Both the position numbers and the translations under genes were made by a program. Below are positions 36,516-45,226 of a DNA stretch of 64,000 bases, piece after piece. Below the pieces are notes generated by a model. It did no database searches. It saw nothing but the letters and a program-made list of their open reading frames with translations, and was not told the DNA's origin. The stretch is from Mesorhizobium temperatum (GTDB lineage: Bacteria > Pseudomonadota > Alphaproteobacteria > Rhizobiales > Rhizobiaceae). Position 1 is the first letter of the stretch. Each line of letters starts with the position of its first letter. The DNA lies in the NCBI RefSeq assembly GCF_002284575.1, contig NZ_NPKJ01000013.1, forward strand, positions 679-64,678. Reading direction: 5' to 3'.

Positions 36516-37103
36516 ATGTATCCGCTCGTCTACATCGCGCGCCATGGCCAGACGGTGTGGAACGCCGAGTCCCGGCTGCAAGGACAGGCCGACACCGATC
36601 TCAACCCGCTTGGCTGCGAGCAGGCGACCCGCAACGGCCATCGGCTTGCCGAATTCGTTCATAACCCCGAGGATTTCGACTTTGTCGCCAGTCCGATGCG
36701 GCGGACGCGCCAGACCATGGAGCGCATTCGCGCTGCAATGAGGCTCGATCCGCGGGCCTATCGCACCGATCCCCGCCTTGTCGAAATGAGTTTCGGCGAT
36801 TGGCAGGGTTTCACCTTTCCCGAACTCGAGGCCCGGCATCTGGGCTCGGGCAGGGAGAGGCGCCTCGACAAATGGAATTTCCTGCCGCCCGGCGAGGGCG
36901 CTGAAAGCTATCAAATGCTGCTCGAGCGGGTAAAGCCGTGGTTCGACGCGCTGGACCGCCCGACGGTCTGCGTGACCCATGGCGGCGTCGTGCGCGCCCT
37001 GTTTCGCATGGTGCTGGGAATGCCCGAGACAGAAGCCGCAAACCTGGATGTGCCGCAGGATCGCTTGCTCAGGCTGGAAGGACGAACCCTGGAGTGGCTC
37101 TGA
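36516..37103 (+). CDS. Histidine phosphatase (phosphoglycerate-mutase-like)
   Basis: A 195-residue member of the histidine phosphatase superfamily. The catalytic RHG motif is YIARHGQTVWNAESRLQGQA, the acid/base Glu is in LVEMSFGDWQGFTF, and the second His is in TVCVTHGGVVRALFRMV. Substrate is undetermined; such proteins can be phosphoglycerate mutases, cobalamin-type phosphatases or general phosphatases. In rhizobia it commonly lies between fabI and aroC. Here aroC is 15.5 kb away, separated by accessory genes. Confidence 0.88.
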   Translation: MYPLVYIARHGQTVWNAESRLQGQADTDLNPLGCEQATRNGHRLAEFVHNPEDFDFVASPMRRTRQTMERIRAAMRLDPRAYRTDPRLVEMSFGDWQGFTFPELEARHLGSGRERRLDKWNFLPPGEGAESYQMLLERVKPWFDALDRPTVCVTHGGVVRALFRMVLGMPETEAANLDVPQDRLLRLEGRTLEWL

Positions 37104-37247
37104 AGGACGCGAGTTCAGCCCTTCTCAGACATTGATTCAGAAATTGATGCCAAGTCGGGACGACGTAGAGAAGCGGGCGGCGGTTGGCGACAGTCCCCGT
37201 ACGGCCTCTCCCAGGCGGATGCGGTCCTGCTCTGCTATCTTTTCAAA

Positions 37248-38036
37248 TCAAGGCCGCCAGGCAAGCTCCACTTCCTGCACATGCTCAAGCGGATTGTCGG
37301 ACAAGCCGGCAATCTCCGTGACGATTTTGCGGCGGAGGACAGGAAAATAGTCGTCTAATGTGCGAACTGTAGTCGCGAAGCTGTTGGGACCGCCGGTAAC
37401 GTGGCTGTAGAGATAATCGGTTGGGTGCTGCCACGCTCCTTCGTTTGGGTCGAGGCTGAGGGGTAAGTCCTTAGGTGGTAGCACCGGCGCGGGGATGGCA
37501 AGCGCATTGATGATGTGGCCCATGGCCAATGCGTGGTCCCGCGCGGCCTCTGGGGCAGGACCATCATTGTTGGGTCCATTCGCTGAGATGTCGATAACCG
37601 CGCGGTCGGGTGTGGCGGGGCACTGGGCCAGGCTCTGGGAGGCGTAGGAAATGGCCCAGCTGAGGCTGGTTAGGCCGAGGCGGTCTTGACCGGGACGGTG
37701 GCCCATACCTCGAATAACGTCAGCTGCCTCTCGCGCGCCGCGCGCATTCTCTATGACGCGCCAAGGCAATATGGTGTGGGCCGTACGGTGGCTAGACCAT
37801 TCGACATAGGTAACGGCGATCCGCCCAGTGCGGGTCAGGGCTATGGCGGACACGATGTCAGGATGGCTCAACGCCTGGGCGTGACCCTCACGCTGCATAT
37901 GGGCTGTGTCATTGGCGATGCTGGCCGATATATCAGCGGCCAGGACGAGGCACACGTCAACCGCAGTGTCGGCCTTCTGCGCGCGGACGGATGCAGCCGG
38001 AATAAAGAAGCTTGTGCAGACGACGAGGGCGGGCAT
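37248..38036 (-). CDS. DUF1194 exported protein (VWA-like)
   Basis: A DUF1194 protein with a von Willebrand A-like fold: VDVCLVLAADISASI is the MIDAS-like first strand, and RIAVTYVEWSSHRTAHTILP, VIDISANGPNNDGPAP and TEIAGLSDNPLEHVQEVELA are characteristic. Starting at 38036 gives 262 residues with a signal peptide (MPALVVCTSFFIPAASVRAQ), which I prefer. The frame is open to 38177. It is the first gene of the accessory block. Function unknown. Confidence 0.78.
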   Translation of the reverse strand: MPALVVCTSFFIPAASVRAQKADTAVDVCLVLAADISASIANDTAHMQREGHAQALSHPDIVSAIALTRTGRIAVTYVEWSSHRTAHTILPWRVIENARGAREAADVIRGMGHRPGQDRLGLTSLSWAISYASQSLAQCPATPDRAVIDISANGPNNDGPAPEAARDHALAMGHIINALAIPAPVLPPKDLPLSLDPNEGAWQHPTDYLYSHVTGGPNSFATTVRTLDDYFPVLRRKIVTEIAGLSDNPLEHVQEVELAWRP

Positions 38037-38429
38037 GAAGGCGCCCCAGTGTTTCGGTACGACTGCGGGGGTCGCCGCAGGAGCGTGGAGAGTTCCGTTG
38101 GTAGGGGCGATGTCGCCATTGATGTGGACGGTGCGTGCGCCGTACGTTGCAATTTTAGCCACCGATCCCCCGTTCACAAAAGACGCTGACGGCCCGCTTT
38201 ACGCTCGCGCCGAGACAACTGAACGCGCAAGCATGCGTCGTTCGTCTTTTTACCCCTGACCTCGCCGGTTCCCGACGGCTGTTTTATAGAAATTCAAATC
38301 TTGCGCATGCCCCAACTGGGTCAGACCAGGTGTACTAGCCCTACGGGGCCAGCTCCCTCGGCCGCGGACGGCTAGAAGTTTCGAGTTCGCTAATGTAAGG
38401 TCGGATTGCTTCTCGGTTGCGGGACGGAG

Positions 38430-39532
38430 ATGGGCGCAGCTTTCGATTTTAATGCAGTGGGCAATGCCATAGCCGAAGCGGCGGCCGACCCGGCGCTTTG
38501 GGATGCTGCAATGGATGTGGCTGCGGACGCCACTGGAAGCTTTGGCGCAATGCTGTTCGACGCGAAAGGGCATCTCCCCGGCATACCGAAAAGTCGCCGA
38601 ATGGGTCCGTCGCTCGAGACATACGTCAAGGATGGTTGGATCGACCGGGACGACCGGTACAACCTGTTGCCTCTGTTGGTTCGGAGAGGGGCGGTCAGCG
38701 AGCTTGACGTCCTGACGCCCGAGGAAATCGCCAGGCATCCCTACTATCAGGAATTTCTCGCGCCGTTCGGTCTGCGGTGGTTGCGGGTGTGAAGGTTGCT
38801 GCAGGCGACGACCTCTGGTGCCTGTCGATCCAGAGGTCGATCCAGCAAGGACCTTTTTCGCCATCCGAGATTCAAAGCCTTGCCGACTTCTCAAGACAGT
38901 TGGGTTCCGCGGTCGCGCTCGCGAGAATGCTGAGCTTCGCGCGTGCCGAAGGCGCGATGGGTGCATTCAGCGCAAGCGGCACGCCTGCAGTGATGCTTGA
39001 CCGGAACGCCGCCGTGATCCTGGTGAACGAACCTGCAGAGAGACTGTTCGGTCGAGACCTTTGGGTGACCGGACGCCATCTGGCTTGTGCCGACAAGAAC
39101 GCCACTGATGCCCTTAGGCGCGCATTTCACGTGCTGCTGCGAAATCCGACCCCGCCAGCAATGGTGAACCCCGTCCCGCTTCCCCGCCTCGGAGGCAGAC
39201 CTCTGTTAGCTTATCCAACGCGCCTGCCGAGAATTGCCACGAACGTCTTTGCGTCCTGTCAGATAGTTGTCTGCTTTGTCGATCCGGACATTTATCCTCA
39301 ACCCTCGGAGGTTGCCTTGCGGACTTGCTTCGGGCTGACCCCTGCCGAGGCGAGACTGGCTCGCCGGGTTTCATCGGGCGCAGAGTTGAAGGCCGTCGCG
39401 GATAAGTTGGGTGTCACTTACGAAACCGCCAGGAATCAACTGAAAGCCGTCTTCGCCAAAACCGAGACCCATCGCCAGCCGGAGCTGGTCGCGTTGCTCG
39501 CGAGAATAGCCAGCACCGCCCAAACTGAATGA
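38430..39532 (+). pseudogene. LuxR-type regulator split by a frameshift
   Basis: Two overlapping frames encode one protein. The first (38430-38792) starts MGAAFDFNAVGNAIAEAAAD and ends FLAPFGLRWLRV. The second (38777-39532) continues VAGVKVAAGDDLWCLSIQRS and ends with a LuxR HTH (FGLTPAEARLARRVSSGAEL, LGVTYETARNQLKAVFAKTE). A single indel near 38777-38785 would join them into FGLRW-AGVKVAAGDDLW. The architecture matches the intact regulator at 14238-15392. Either a pseudogene or a sequence error in a G-rich run. Confidence 0.75.
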
Positions 39533-39675
39533 CCGCAAGTCGCACTGCTAAAGCTTTAGCGTGGTGGGCACACGGGCCTGTGCAAGGCCAGGGTCATGTT
39601 GAACGCTGCGATTCCGGCGTCAAACCACTTGCCGGGCAGTGCGAAAATTCAACGGCGCTCGGTTGCGCCGTCGCT

Positions 39676-40602
39676 TCAAGCTTGGCGCGCCCGCGGGGTC
39701 TGTTGCTCGTCCTTCTGGCTGGCCGCCATTTCGCTAAACAGCCAATCGCGGAATGCCTTGACCTTCCTCTGCCGCAGCGCCCCATCTGGATAGACGACGT
39801 AGTATTTCCACCTCGACTCCAGCGCCAGATCAAAGGGGCGCACCAGTCGCCCGGCTGCCAGATCGGCTGAGACGAGCGCGCTCCTGCCCAGCAGCACACC
39901 TTCGCCCTGCACAGCCGCCTCGACAGCATAGCCGGCGGAGTCGAACCTCACGCCACTATTGGGATCGATATCGCCCAGGCCGGCGCGCTGCAGCCACATA
40001 GCCCAGTCGATGCGGAAGTCATGGTGGATAAGCCTGTGGTGTCTAAGGTCGCTGGGCTGCCGCAGCGGATGTTCTCCGTGCAGCAACTCCGGACTGCAGA
40101 CAGGAGAGACGTCCTCCTCGGCCAGGAACTCCGACACCGCCCCTTCATAACCGCCCGCGCCGTAGCGTATCGCGACGTCGACTCCATCCCTGATGAAATC
40201 CGCGTGCACGCCCGACGTGGAGAGACGCACATCGATGTCGCGGTTCTCGCGGTGGAAACGATGGAGCCGCGGCACAAGCCACCGGCCGGCAAAGCCGTCC
40301 GACGTGCTGACGTTGAGGACACCTGCCGATCTTGACGCCGTGGCGACGATCGTCGCGGCCCCGATCCGGTCCAGGGCTGCGCCGACTTCCGCTGCATAGG
40401 CGGCGCCTGCGGGTGTGAGGCGCACGAAGCGCGTTCCTCGTTCGAAGAGCCGAATGCCGAGTCTTTCCTCCAGGTTGCGGACGGCGCGACTGATCGCCCC
40501 ATGCGTCAGGTTCAACTCGGCCGCCGCTTTCGTGAAGCTCAGGTGACGAGCCGCCGCGTCGAAGGCCGGGAGAGCGGTCAAAGGAGGAAGTCTGCGCGGC
40601 AT
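39676..40602 (-). CDS. LysR-family regulator (GcvA-like)
   Basis: A 308-residue LysR protein. The HTH is ALPAFDAAARHLSFTKAAAE and LNLTHGAISRAVRNLEERLG, and the effector domain contains GVLNVSTSDGFAGRWLVPRL and HHDFRIDWAMWLQRAGLG, as in GcvA-type members. ATG at 40602. A divergent DUF1127 gene starts 144 bp away. The partly symmetric GTGA-N7-TCAC at 40612-40626 is a possible operator. The inducer is unknown. Confidence 0.87.
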   Translation of the reverse strand: MPRRLPPLTALPAFDAAARHLSFTKAAAELNLTHGAISRAVRNLEERLGIRLFERGTRFVRLTPAGAAYAAEVGAALDRIGAATIVATASRSAGVLNVSTSDGFAGRWLVPRLHRFHRENRDIDVRLSTSGVHADFIRDGVDVAIRYGAGGYEGAVSEFLAEEDVSPVCSPELLHGEHPLRQPSDLRHHRLIHHDFRIDWAMWLQRAGLGDIDPNSGVRFDSAGYAVEAAVQGEGVLLGRSALVSADLAAGRLVRPFDLALESRWKYYVVYPDGALRQRKVKAFRDWLFSEMAASQKDEQQTPRARQA

Positions 40603-40611
40603 CGCATACCT

Positions 40612-40626
40612 GTGAGTGATAGTCAC
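40612..40626. promoter_or_regulatory. Possible LysR-regulator site
   Basis: GTGAGTGATAGTCAC, arms GTGA and TCAC with a 7-base spacer, lies just upstream of the LysR start within the divergent region with the DUF1127 gene. It fits a LysR T-N11-A style site (T in GTGA to A in TCAC). The evidence is limited to position and symmetry. Confidence 0.35.
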
Positions 40627-40745
40627 ATATTCTGCACAAATATTCGGTTGTCGTCCAGCGAGGAGCGGCGCAACCTTGCAGCAACAAAAGCGCCTCTTTC
40701 CAACCCTTCGTCGATGACGACGCAAAACCTGAACGGGAGGTAACT

Positions 40746-41003
40746 GTGAGCAACATTCACGCTTATCCGGATGCCTTCGATCGACTGGAACCGGCATCTG
40801 CACGCCTGCCCATAGCGGCAATCGAATCCCTGCGCATCGCGGTCACCGGACGAGCCGCCCGCCTGTTCGCCGGGTTGCAGCACCGCCGGACGATGCAGCG
40901 CATTACAAGCTTCTCGGATCATCGCCTCCAGGACATGGGGTTCGAGCGCGACTGGGACGGGTCAATCATCAGCAGGCAGCGACAGTCGGGGCGGCGCCGA
41001 TAA
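40746..41003 (+). CDS. DUF1127-domain small protein
   Basis: An 85-residue protein whose C-terminal half is the DUF1127 motif (LQHRRTMQRITSFSDHRLQD then MGFERDWDG). The GTG start at 40746 follows GGGAGGT with a good spacer. DUF1127 proteins in rhizobia are small, basic and often stress- or phosphate-related; some act as RNA- or protein-binding regulators. It follows the divergent LysR gene and lies 24 bp before the VOC gene, so the two are probably one transcript. Confidence 0.8.
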   Translation: MSNIHAYPDAFDRLEPASARLPIAAIESLRIAVTGRAARLFAGLQHRRTMQRITSFSDHRLQDMGFERDWDGSIISRQRQSGRRR

Positions 41004-41027
41004 TTCCGAGTACTGAAGGAGAATGAC

Positions 41028-41495
41028 ATGAAGATCTATCCACATCTCTGGTTCCAATCCCAGGCCGAAGAGGCCATGGAATTCTACATGTCCGTGTTCA
41101 AGGACTCGAGGGTCCTGGGAAGCACCGACCTTCCCGATCCCGAGCTGTCGGTTGTCCGCTTCGAACTGGCGGGCCTGCCGGTAGCCGCTCTCAATGCCCA
41201 CTCCCATGCGCCGTATAACGAGGCTTTCTCCTTCCTTGTCGAGACCGAGGACCAGGCGGAGACCGACTACTACTGGGATGCGCTGACGGCCGGGGGCGGT
41301 GAGGAGAAGCCCTGCGGATGGCTGACGGACAAGTTCGGGGTCTATTGGCAGGTCACGCCCAAGGCATTGCTGCAAATGCTGGGGAATCCCGACAGGGACA
41401 AAGCCGGGCGGGTTCTTCAGGCGATGTATCTTCAGGCGATGTACAAGATGAAGAAGATCATCATCGCGGACCTCGAGCGCGCTTACCGGGGCTAA
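41028..41495 (+). CDS. VOC-family protein (PhnB/glyoxalase-like)
   Basis: A 155-residue VOC-fold protein of the PhnB/3-demethylubiquinone-methyltransferase-like type. It starts MKIYPHLWFQSQAEEAMEFY and includes LSVVRFELAGLPVAALNAHS, TDYYWDALTAGGGEEKPCGW and LTDKFGVYWQVTPK. AGGAGAATGAC precedes the ATG. It lies directly after the DUF1127 gene. The substrate is unknown; no antibiotic-resistance-specific motif is visible. Confidence 0.83.
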   Translation: MKIYPHLWFQSQAEEAMEFYMSVFKDSRVLGSTDLPDPELSVVRFELAGLPVAALNAHSHAPYNEAFSFLVETEDQAETDYYWDALTAGGGEEKPCGWLTDKFGVYWQVTPKALLQMLGNPDRDKAGRVLQAMYLQAMYKMKKIIIADLERAYRG

Positions 41496-41828
41496 CGACC
41501 TCGCGCCAGACGATCGTTCTCTTCTTGAAACTCTCGCCTCCACGGTTGGCACCTCCCCAATGCAACCCGCAACACATTTCCGAGAGAGTAATGCGATCCG
41601 TACGCTGATTATCGGCGCGACAGGATTGCTCAGCAGCGAGATGACCCAATTCACCCGGATACCGTCCGCCTATTTATCGGCTGGCGCTTGAAGGCCATGG
41701 CACGTCCGGCCAGGATCGGCGTCAAGACGATCGTCAGCCATTTGAACCGCAACCGCACCTTCACGCACGACGGTGCCTTGGCCGCAACCAAATCTGCGCG
41801 GCCATGGCACTACTCCGGTTTCCAGCTG
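41496..41828. other. 333-bp region without a convincing gene
   Basis: Between the VOC gene and the convergent LOG gene. A short frame near 41581-41690 reads NAIRTLIIGATGLLSSE, reminiscent of the N-terminal Rossmann strand of an NmrA/SDR-type protein, but it stops after about 30 residues (ending YLSAGA). It may be a gene fragment. Nothing else is supported. Confidence 0.35.
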
Positions 41829-42494
41829 CTACCGCGAACACCAGGCAGGCGAGACCGCGTTGGCAGCATGCCCTACGGCGTTGGCTGAGAACTCGCGAAG
41901 CATAGGCAGGATGGCGCTTGGCGTGTCGGCCACCAGGCATTTGCTCATGAGATCGTCGGATATGAAACCGGAACGCTCCAGATGCGAGAACAGTTGCAAG
42001 AGTGGTTGCCAGAAACCTTTCACGTTGGCGAAGACAAGCGGTTTCCGCTGCTGCTCCAGTTTGTGCAGTGTCACGACTTCCGTCAATTCCTCGATCGTTC
42101 CGATGCCGCCGGGAAGCGCGACAAAGGCATCGGCACGTTCGAACATGATCCGCTTTCGGGTATGCATATCCGGAACGATTACGATTTCGTGCGGAGCCGC
42201 AAGCATCGGGATTCGGTCGGCAAGAAACCGTGGCATGACCGCGGTCACGAGGCTGCCGTGCTCGGCGGCTGCCCGCGCAACCGCGCCCATCAGCCCCTCC
42301 GCGCCACCCCCGTAGAGGAGGGCCATGCCCTCCAGGCCTATTGCATCGCCTAGCTCAGTCGCGGCATCAATGAAGCTCTCGTCATTTCCCGATTTTGCGC
42401 CGCAGAAGACACATATGGTTTTGGGGCGCGCCAATGGCAGTCGGCTTGTATCTTGAAGTATATTGCTTCCATTCAAAAGAATTTTCACGGTCAT
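41829..42494 (-). CDS. LOG-family protein (cytokinin riboside monophosphate hydrolase-like)
   Basis: A 221-residue LOG/TIGR00730-type protein with a Rossmann-like fold. TICVFCGAKSGNDESF is the N-terminal strand, LLYGGGAEGLMGAVARAA the nucleotide loop, and the family motif PGGIGTIEE is at residues 128-136, with HTRKRIMFERADAFVALPGG before it. LOG enzymes remove ribose 5-phosphate from cytokinin nucleotides and, more generally, from nucleoside monophosphates. Its ATG overlaps the stop of the upstream membrane-protein gene (4 bp), so they are translationally coupled. Confidence 0.85.
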   Translation of the reverse strand: MTVKILLNGSNILQDTSRLPLARPKTICVFCGAKSGNDESFIDAATELGDAIGLEGMALLYGGGAEGLMGAVARAAAEHGSLVTAVMPRFLADRIPMLAAPHEIVIVPDMHTRKRIMFERADAFVALPGGIGTIEELTEVVTLHKLEQQRKPLVFANVKGFWQPLLQLFSHLERSGFISDDLMSKCLVADTPSAILPMLREFSANAVGHAANAVSPAWCSR

Positions 42495-43228
42495 GTTCCC
42501 TTTTGAAATTTACTTGCGGACGTTTGGGATGCATTTCCTGCGGCTGACACATTGAGTTTTGGGTCCAGGAGTAGAATGTCGGCCCAAGCCCAGAGCAAGC
42601 AGCAGACAAGCAGCGTTGCTGGCATTGCCATCGAATGAAGTACATCGGCAGCCGGGCTGCCGAGTGCCTTCGCAATCTCAATGAGGGCGACGAGAGCCGC
42701 CGGAAAGCGGCTGAGCAGAACAGCCTTGCGGAATAGGTGCGCAATCTTGATCTTAGTAAGCTCTGTTCCGCGGGGATCCGTCTTCAACGCACTTCCGAAT
42801 TTTCCCGCCGCATGGAGAAAGCCGGAAGTAATAGCAAGGAGCGGATCGCCAATGAGAAGCAGGCTCATGCCCAACGCGACGGCGCCGATACCCGACAGGA
42901 AGTCTCCGCGCCGTATCCCCGCCGCATCCGGCGGCCGCTTCGCTAGGCCGCGATGATATTCCTCCCCACTCCAGAAGAATATGGCCGTGGCCACCGTCAG
43001 TGCGACGGCGCTCCAACTTCCGGCGAAGTAGGAATGGGCAGCCTGCAACGAGGCAGAGAGGCCTCCATCCGCCCCGAGGACGACCTGCCTGACTTGCAAA
43101 GCCAACCCCACGCAGAGACCGATCGCGTTGCCGATATTGTAGTACCCGCCCGGTCCAGCCAGACGCGCTGCCAAAGCGCGGCCGCCTATCCTGTTTGCCG
43201 ATGGCCCCATTTCTCCGTGCAATGACAT
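42491..43228 (-). CDS. Integral membrane protein, unknown
   Basis: A 245-residue protein with about five hydrophobic segments (NIGNAIGLCVGLALQV, WSAVALTVATAIFFW, GIGAVALGMSLLLIGDPLLA, FPAALVALIEIAKALG, LLVCCLLWAWADILLLD). GGGAGGAGGACTTA precedes the ATG at 43228, giving strong start support. The downstream LOG gene overlaps its last four bases. No family is recognised. Coupling suggests its product and the LOG enzyme act together, for example in transport or membrane attachment; this is inference. Confidence 0.68.
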   Translation of the reverse strand: MSLHGEMGPSANRIGGRALAARLAGPGGYYNIGNAIGLCVGLALQVRQVVLGADGGLSASLQAAHSYFAGSWSAVALTVATAIFFWSGEEYHRGLAKRPPDAAGIRRGDFLSGIGAVALGMSLLLIGDPLLAITSGFLHAAGKFGSALKTDPRGTELTKIKIAHLFRKAVLLSRFPAALVALIEIAKALGSPAADVLHSMAMPATLLVCCLLWAWADILLLDPKLNVSAAGNASQTSASKFQKGT

Positions 43229-43667
43229 TAAGTCCTCCTCCCGTAGGCGATCGCTATTCGATTTCAAGGCATGTGAGGCGCGCGTGAAACGGTCAGTTCT
43301 CTGGGTGAAATTCGCCGCCCCGGGGCCCAATAGGCGCAGGTGTTCACGAGTTCATCCACGGCATCGCTCCTCACCAAGGCATCGGGAGAACATCGGGTTC
43401 GCCTCCAGATCGGGATCTGCACCGATTGAACCGGGTCGTCGTCAGCGGCTCGTGAACAGCACGTGATTGGCAGTCGACGAGCGGCAGACGGCTCCGAGGC
43501 TTGCAGGCGGGAGGAATCACGCTGCCTTCACGCAAGGCGCAGACAAAGGTGGTCTCGACCCTTGGGGCAACGGACGATGAACGAGCCGAGTTTCTTTTCT
43601 TTGATCAACCAAGGTCAGGTCGAGCTGCACCATTCAGAATTCCGGAGCATTCCGGCTCAAGGAGGAA
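43229..43667. other. Divergent intergenic region, 439 bp
   Basis: Between the membrane-protein gene and the exported-protein gene. It contains one copy of the 144-bp duplicated segment (43503-43646), including an ATG frame that begins MNEPSFFSLINQG like the N-terminus of the amidase downstream but shifts frame and continues Arg-rich. No complete gene was recognised. Confidence 0.5.
43503..43646 (+). repeat. Direct duplication, copy 1
   Basis: A 144-bp segment from GCAGGCGGGAGGAATCACGC to CCATTCAGAATTCCGGA, about 87% identical by manual alignment to 44216-44359. Two single-base indels compensate in length. It includes the region around the amidase start codon (ATGAACGAGCCG here, ATGAACGATCCG there), but this copy is frameshifted. 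It could be a duplicated 5' region left by a past recombination. Confidence 0.75.
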
Positions 43668-44054
43668 ATGATGATGACCAGACTTTTTGCAACATGCGCA
43701 TTCGCTGGCCTCGCCTGGACCGGGATTTCGGCTGCGGCCGAACTGGCGCCAGGCAACGGGCACAACATTCATCTCGCTGACTTTGACGGTGTCGTCTACT
43801 TTACGGTCGAGCAGGACGGCTACCGAGTTGTGGCGACTCTGGCATCTGGAGCCGACGGGCTGCCGCTGCGGATGATTTCCACGCTCGCGCCCGGGCAGCG
43901 CATGACTGTCTCCGTGCCGCAGGCGATCGGCCAGCCGTCGATCGATTTCGAGATTCTCCGGGATGGTGACGCGCTCGTTGTCAGCGACGCCATTCCCGCT
44001 GCGATGGTCGATCTCGTTGACGTGGAACCGATCCCGGCAGCGTCGGAAAGGTGA
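43668..44054 (+). CDS. Small exported protein, unknown
   Basis: A 128-residue protein with a signal peptide (MMMTRLFATCAFAGLAWTGI, cleavage near SAAAE) and a predicted beta-rich mature part (GHNIHLADFDGVVYFTVEQD, GYRVVATLASGADGLPLRMI). AAGGAGGAA precedes three tandem ATGs at 43668, 43671 and 43674. No cysteine pairs or metal motifs in the mature protein and no recognised family. It lies between the two copies of the 144-bp duplication and upstream of the amidase. Confidence 0.62.
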   Translation: MMMTRLFATCAFAGLAWTGISAAAELAPGNGHNIHLADFDGVVYFTVEQDGYRVVATLASGADGLPLRMISTLAPGQRMTVSVPQAIGQPSIDFEILRDGDALVVSDAIPAAMVDLVDVEPIPAASER

Positions 44055-44215
44055 CAGTCGACCGGAAGCGGACCTACAGCGTTAGACAGGCCGGACTATG
44101 CTCAGTTGTACAGCAGCGCGAGGGAAGCCAAGCGCTTTGGGCGAAGAATCCGCCAGCAGCCAGTTCACCGTTCCAGGGAGGCGGCCCTGTAAGTTGATTG
44201 CCAGCCGATCGATAA

Positions 44216-44359
44216 GCAGGTGGGAGGAATCACGTTGCCTTCACGTACGGCGCAGGAAAAGCTCGTCCCGACCCTGGGGCAACGGACGATGAACGATCCG
44301 AAATTTTTTCTCTTTGATTTACCAAGGTCAGGACGACCTGCACCATTCAGAATTCCGGA
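44216..44359 (+). repeat. Direct duplication, copy 2
   Basis: The second copy of the 144-bp segment (see 43503-43646). Here the frame continues correctly into the amidase gene: ATGAACGATCCG at 44289 and onward. It therefore covers the 5' untranslated region and the first ~23 codons of that gene. Confidence 0.75.
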
Positions 44360-44897
44360 GGAATGGTATCCCGGCGTACGGGATCACTGGCATCATGCGA
44401 CGTCCCGTCGAGCGGTCGATCCGATCGGAGGAATCAGGGCGCTGGTCATCCACGCGGCGGTAGGATTAAGTTCGGCGGGCGCCATGTCGGTCATGAAGGC
44501 GCACAGGGCCAGTTGGCATTGGCTGATTCCGGGTACGGACGAAGAGCCGCATGGCAAGGTCGCATGGGCCTGTGTGCCGGAGGCAAGCGCCGCCCTCCAC
44601 GTGCGGGACCTTCGATCTTATCCTGCGGTGAACGGTGGCCAGGCCAAAGTCAATGACTGGAGCCTCGCAATCCAGATCGTTAATTCGCGGAGCCGCGATG
44701 TCGTGGAGCCATTCTCGGACTGGCAGGTGGAGATTGCCGCCGAAATCGTGCGTTACAGTTGGGCGAAGTACCCGAATTTGAAACATGTCGTATCGCACGC
44801 CTTGCTGGACCCCGAACGGTGCAGCGATCCAGGTGCCCACTTTCCTTGGAAACGGTTCCGCGATCTCGTGCTGAACGGTGCCGGCGACATGTACTGA
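44289..44897 (+). CDS. Amidase_2-fold N-acetylmuramoyl-L-alanine amidase-like protein
   Basis: A 202-residue protein of the AmpD/PGRP (amidase_2) type. RALVIHAAVGLSSAGAMSVM holds the first zinc His, and VVSHALLDPERCSDPGAHF holds the second His and the Asp/zinc region. The catalytic Glu expected in the SxGIE block is replaced: the sequence reads WSLAIQIVN, so activity is doubtful. There is no signal peptide. The ATG at 44289 is chosen because its N-terminus (MNDPKFFLFDLPRSGRPAPF) fits the fold's start; the frame is open to 44220. It lies 329 bp upstream of the YcaO gene. Substrate unknown. Confidence 0.72.
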   Translation: MNDPKFFLFDLPRSGRPAPFRIPEEWYPGVRDHWHHATSRRAVDPIGGIRALVIHAAVGLSSAGAMSVMKAHRASWHWLIPGTDEEPHGKVAWACVPEASAALHVRDLRSYPAVNGGQAKVNDWSLAIQIVNSRSRDVVEPFSDWQVEIAAEIVRYSWAKYPNLKHVVSHALLDPERCSDPGAHFPWKRFRDLVLNGAGDMY

Positions 44898-45226
44898 ACC
44901 GGGCGCACCCCCGCTGCGGTGCCGATGGAATCGCTGCCCGCCCTGCGGAATGGTTGCCACCTGCTGCGCAGGCTGGGATTTGCTGCCTGTGGACGACTAA
45001 TCGGGCCGCGACGCCCACTGATCACCCGTGTTGCGCGTTGGACCTGCACGCGCGAAGATGCCTCATCGTCTATCAAGGAAGGCAACCGTTTATCCGGTGC
45101 CCAGTTGGCCGATGTGGTTTCGCAATCGAACCTGCAGGGGCGCGTTCTGCGGGAGCGCTCAGCGGTGGAGGGCACGTGGCCACAGTTGCTTTGGGTTCGC
45201 ATGAAACATCACACGCGCTCGATCCG
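44898..45226. other. Spacer between amidase and YcaO genes
   Basis: 329 bp. A plus-strand frame (44919-45248, MPMESLPALRNGCHLLRRLG) is Cys- and Arg-rich and lies where a precursor peptide could be. It has no ribosome-binding site and overlaps the YcaO start, so I do not call it a gene. The YcaO frame itself is open to 44759, but its upstream part looks non-coding. Confidence 0.4.

Noticed and set aside
41581..41690. Short frame with a Rossmann-like strand (IRTLIIGATGLLSSE)
   Set aside because: Stops after about 30 residues; too short to call a gene or assign a parent family.
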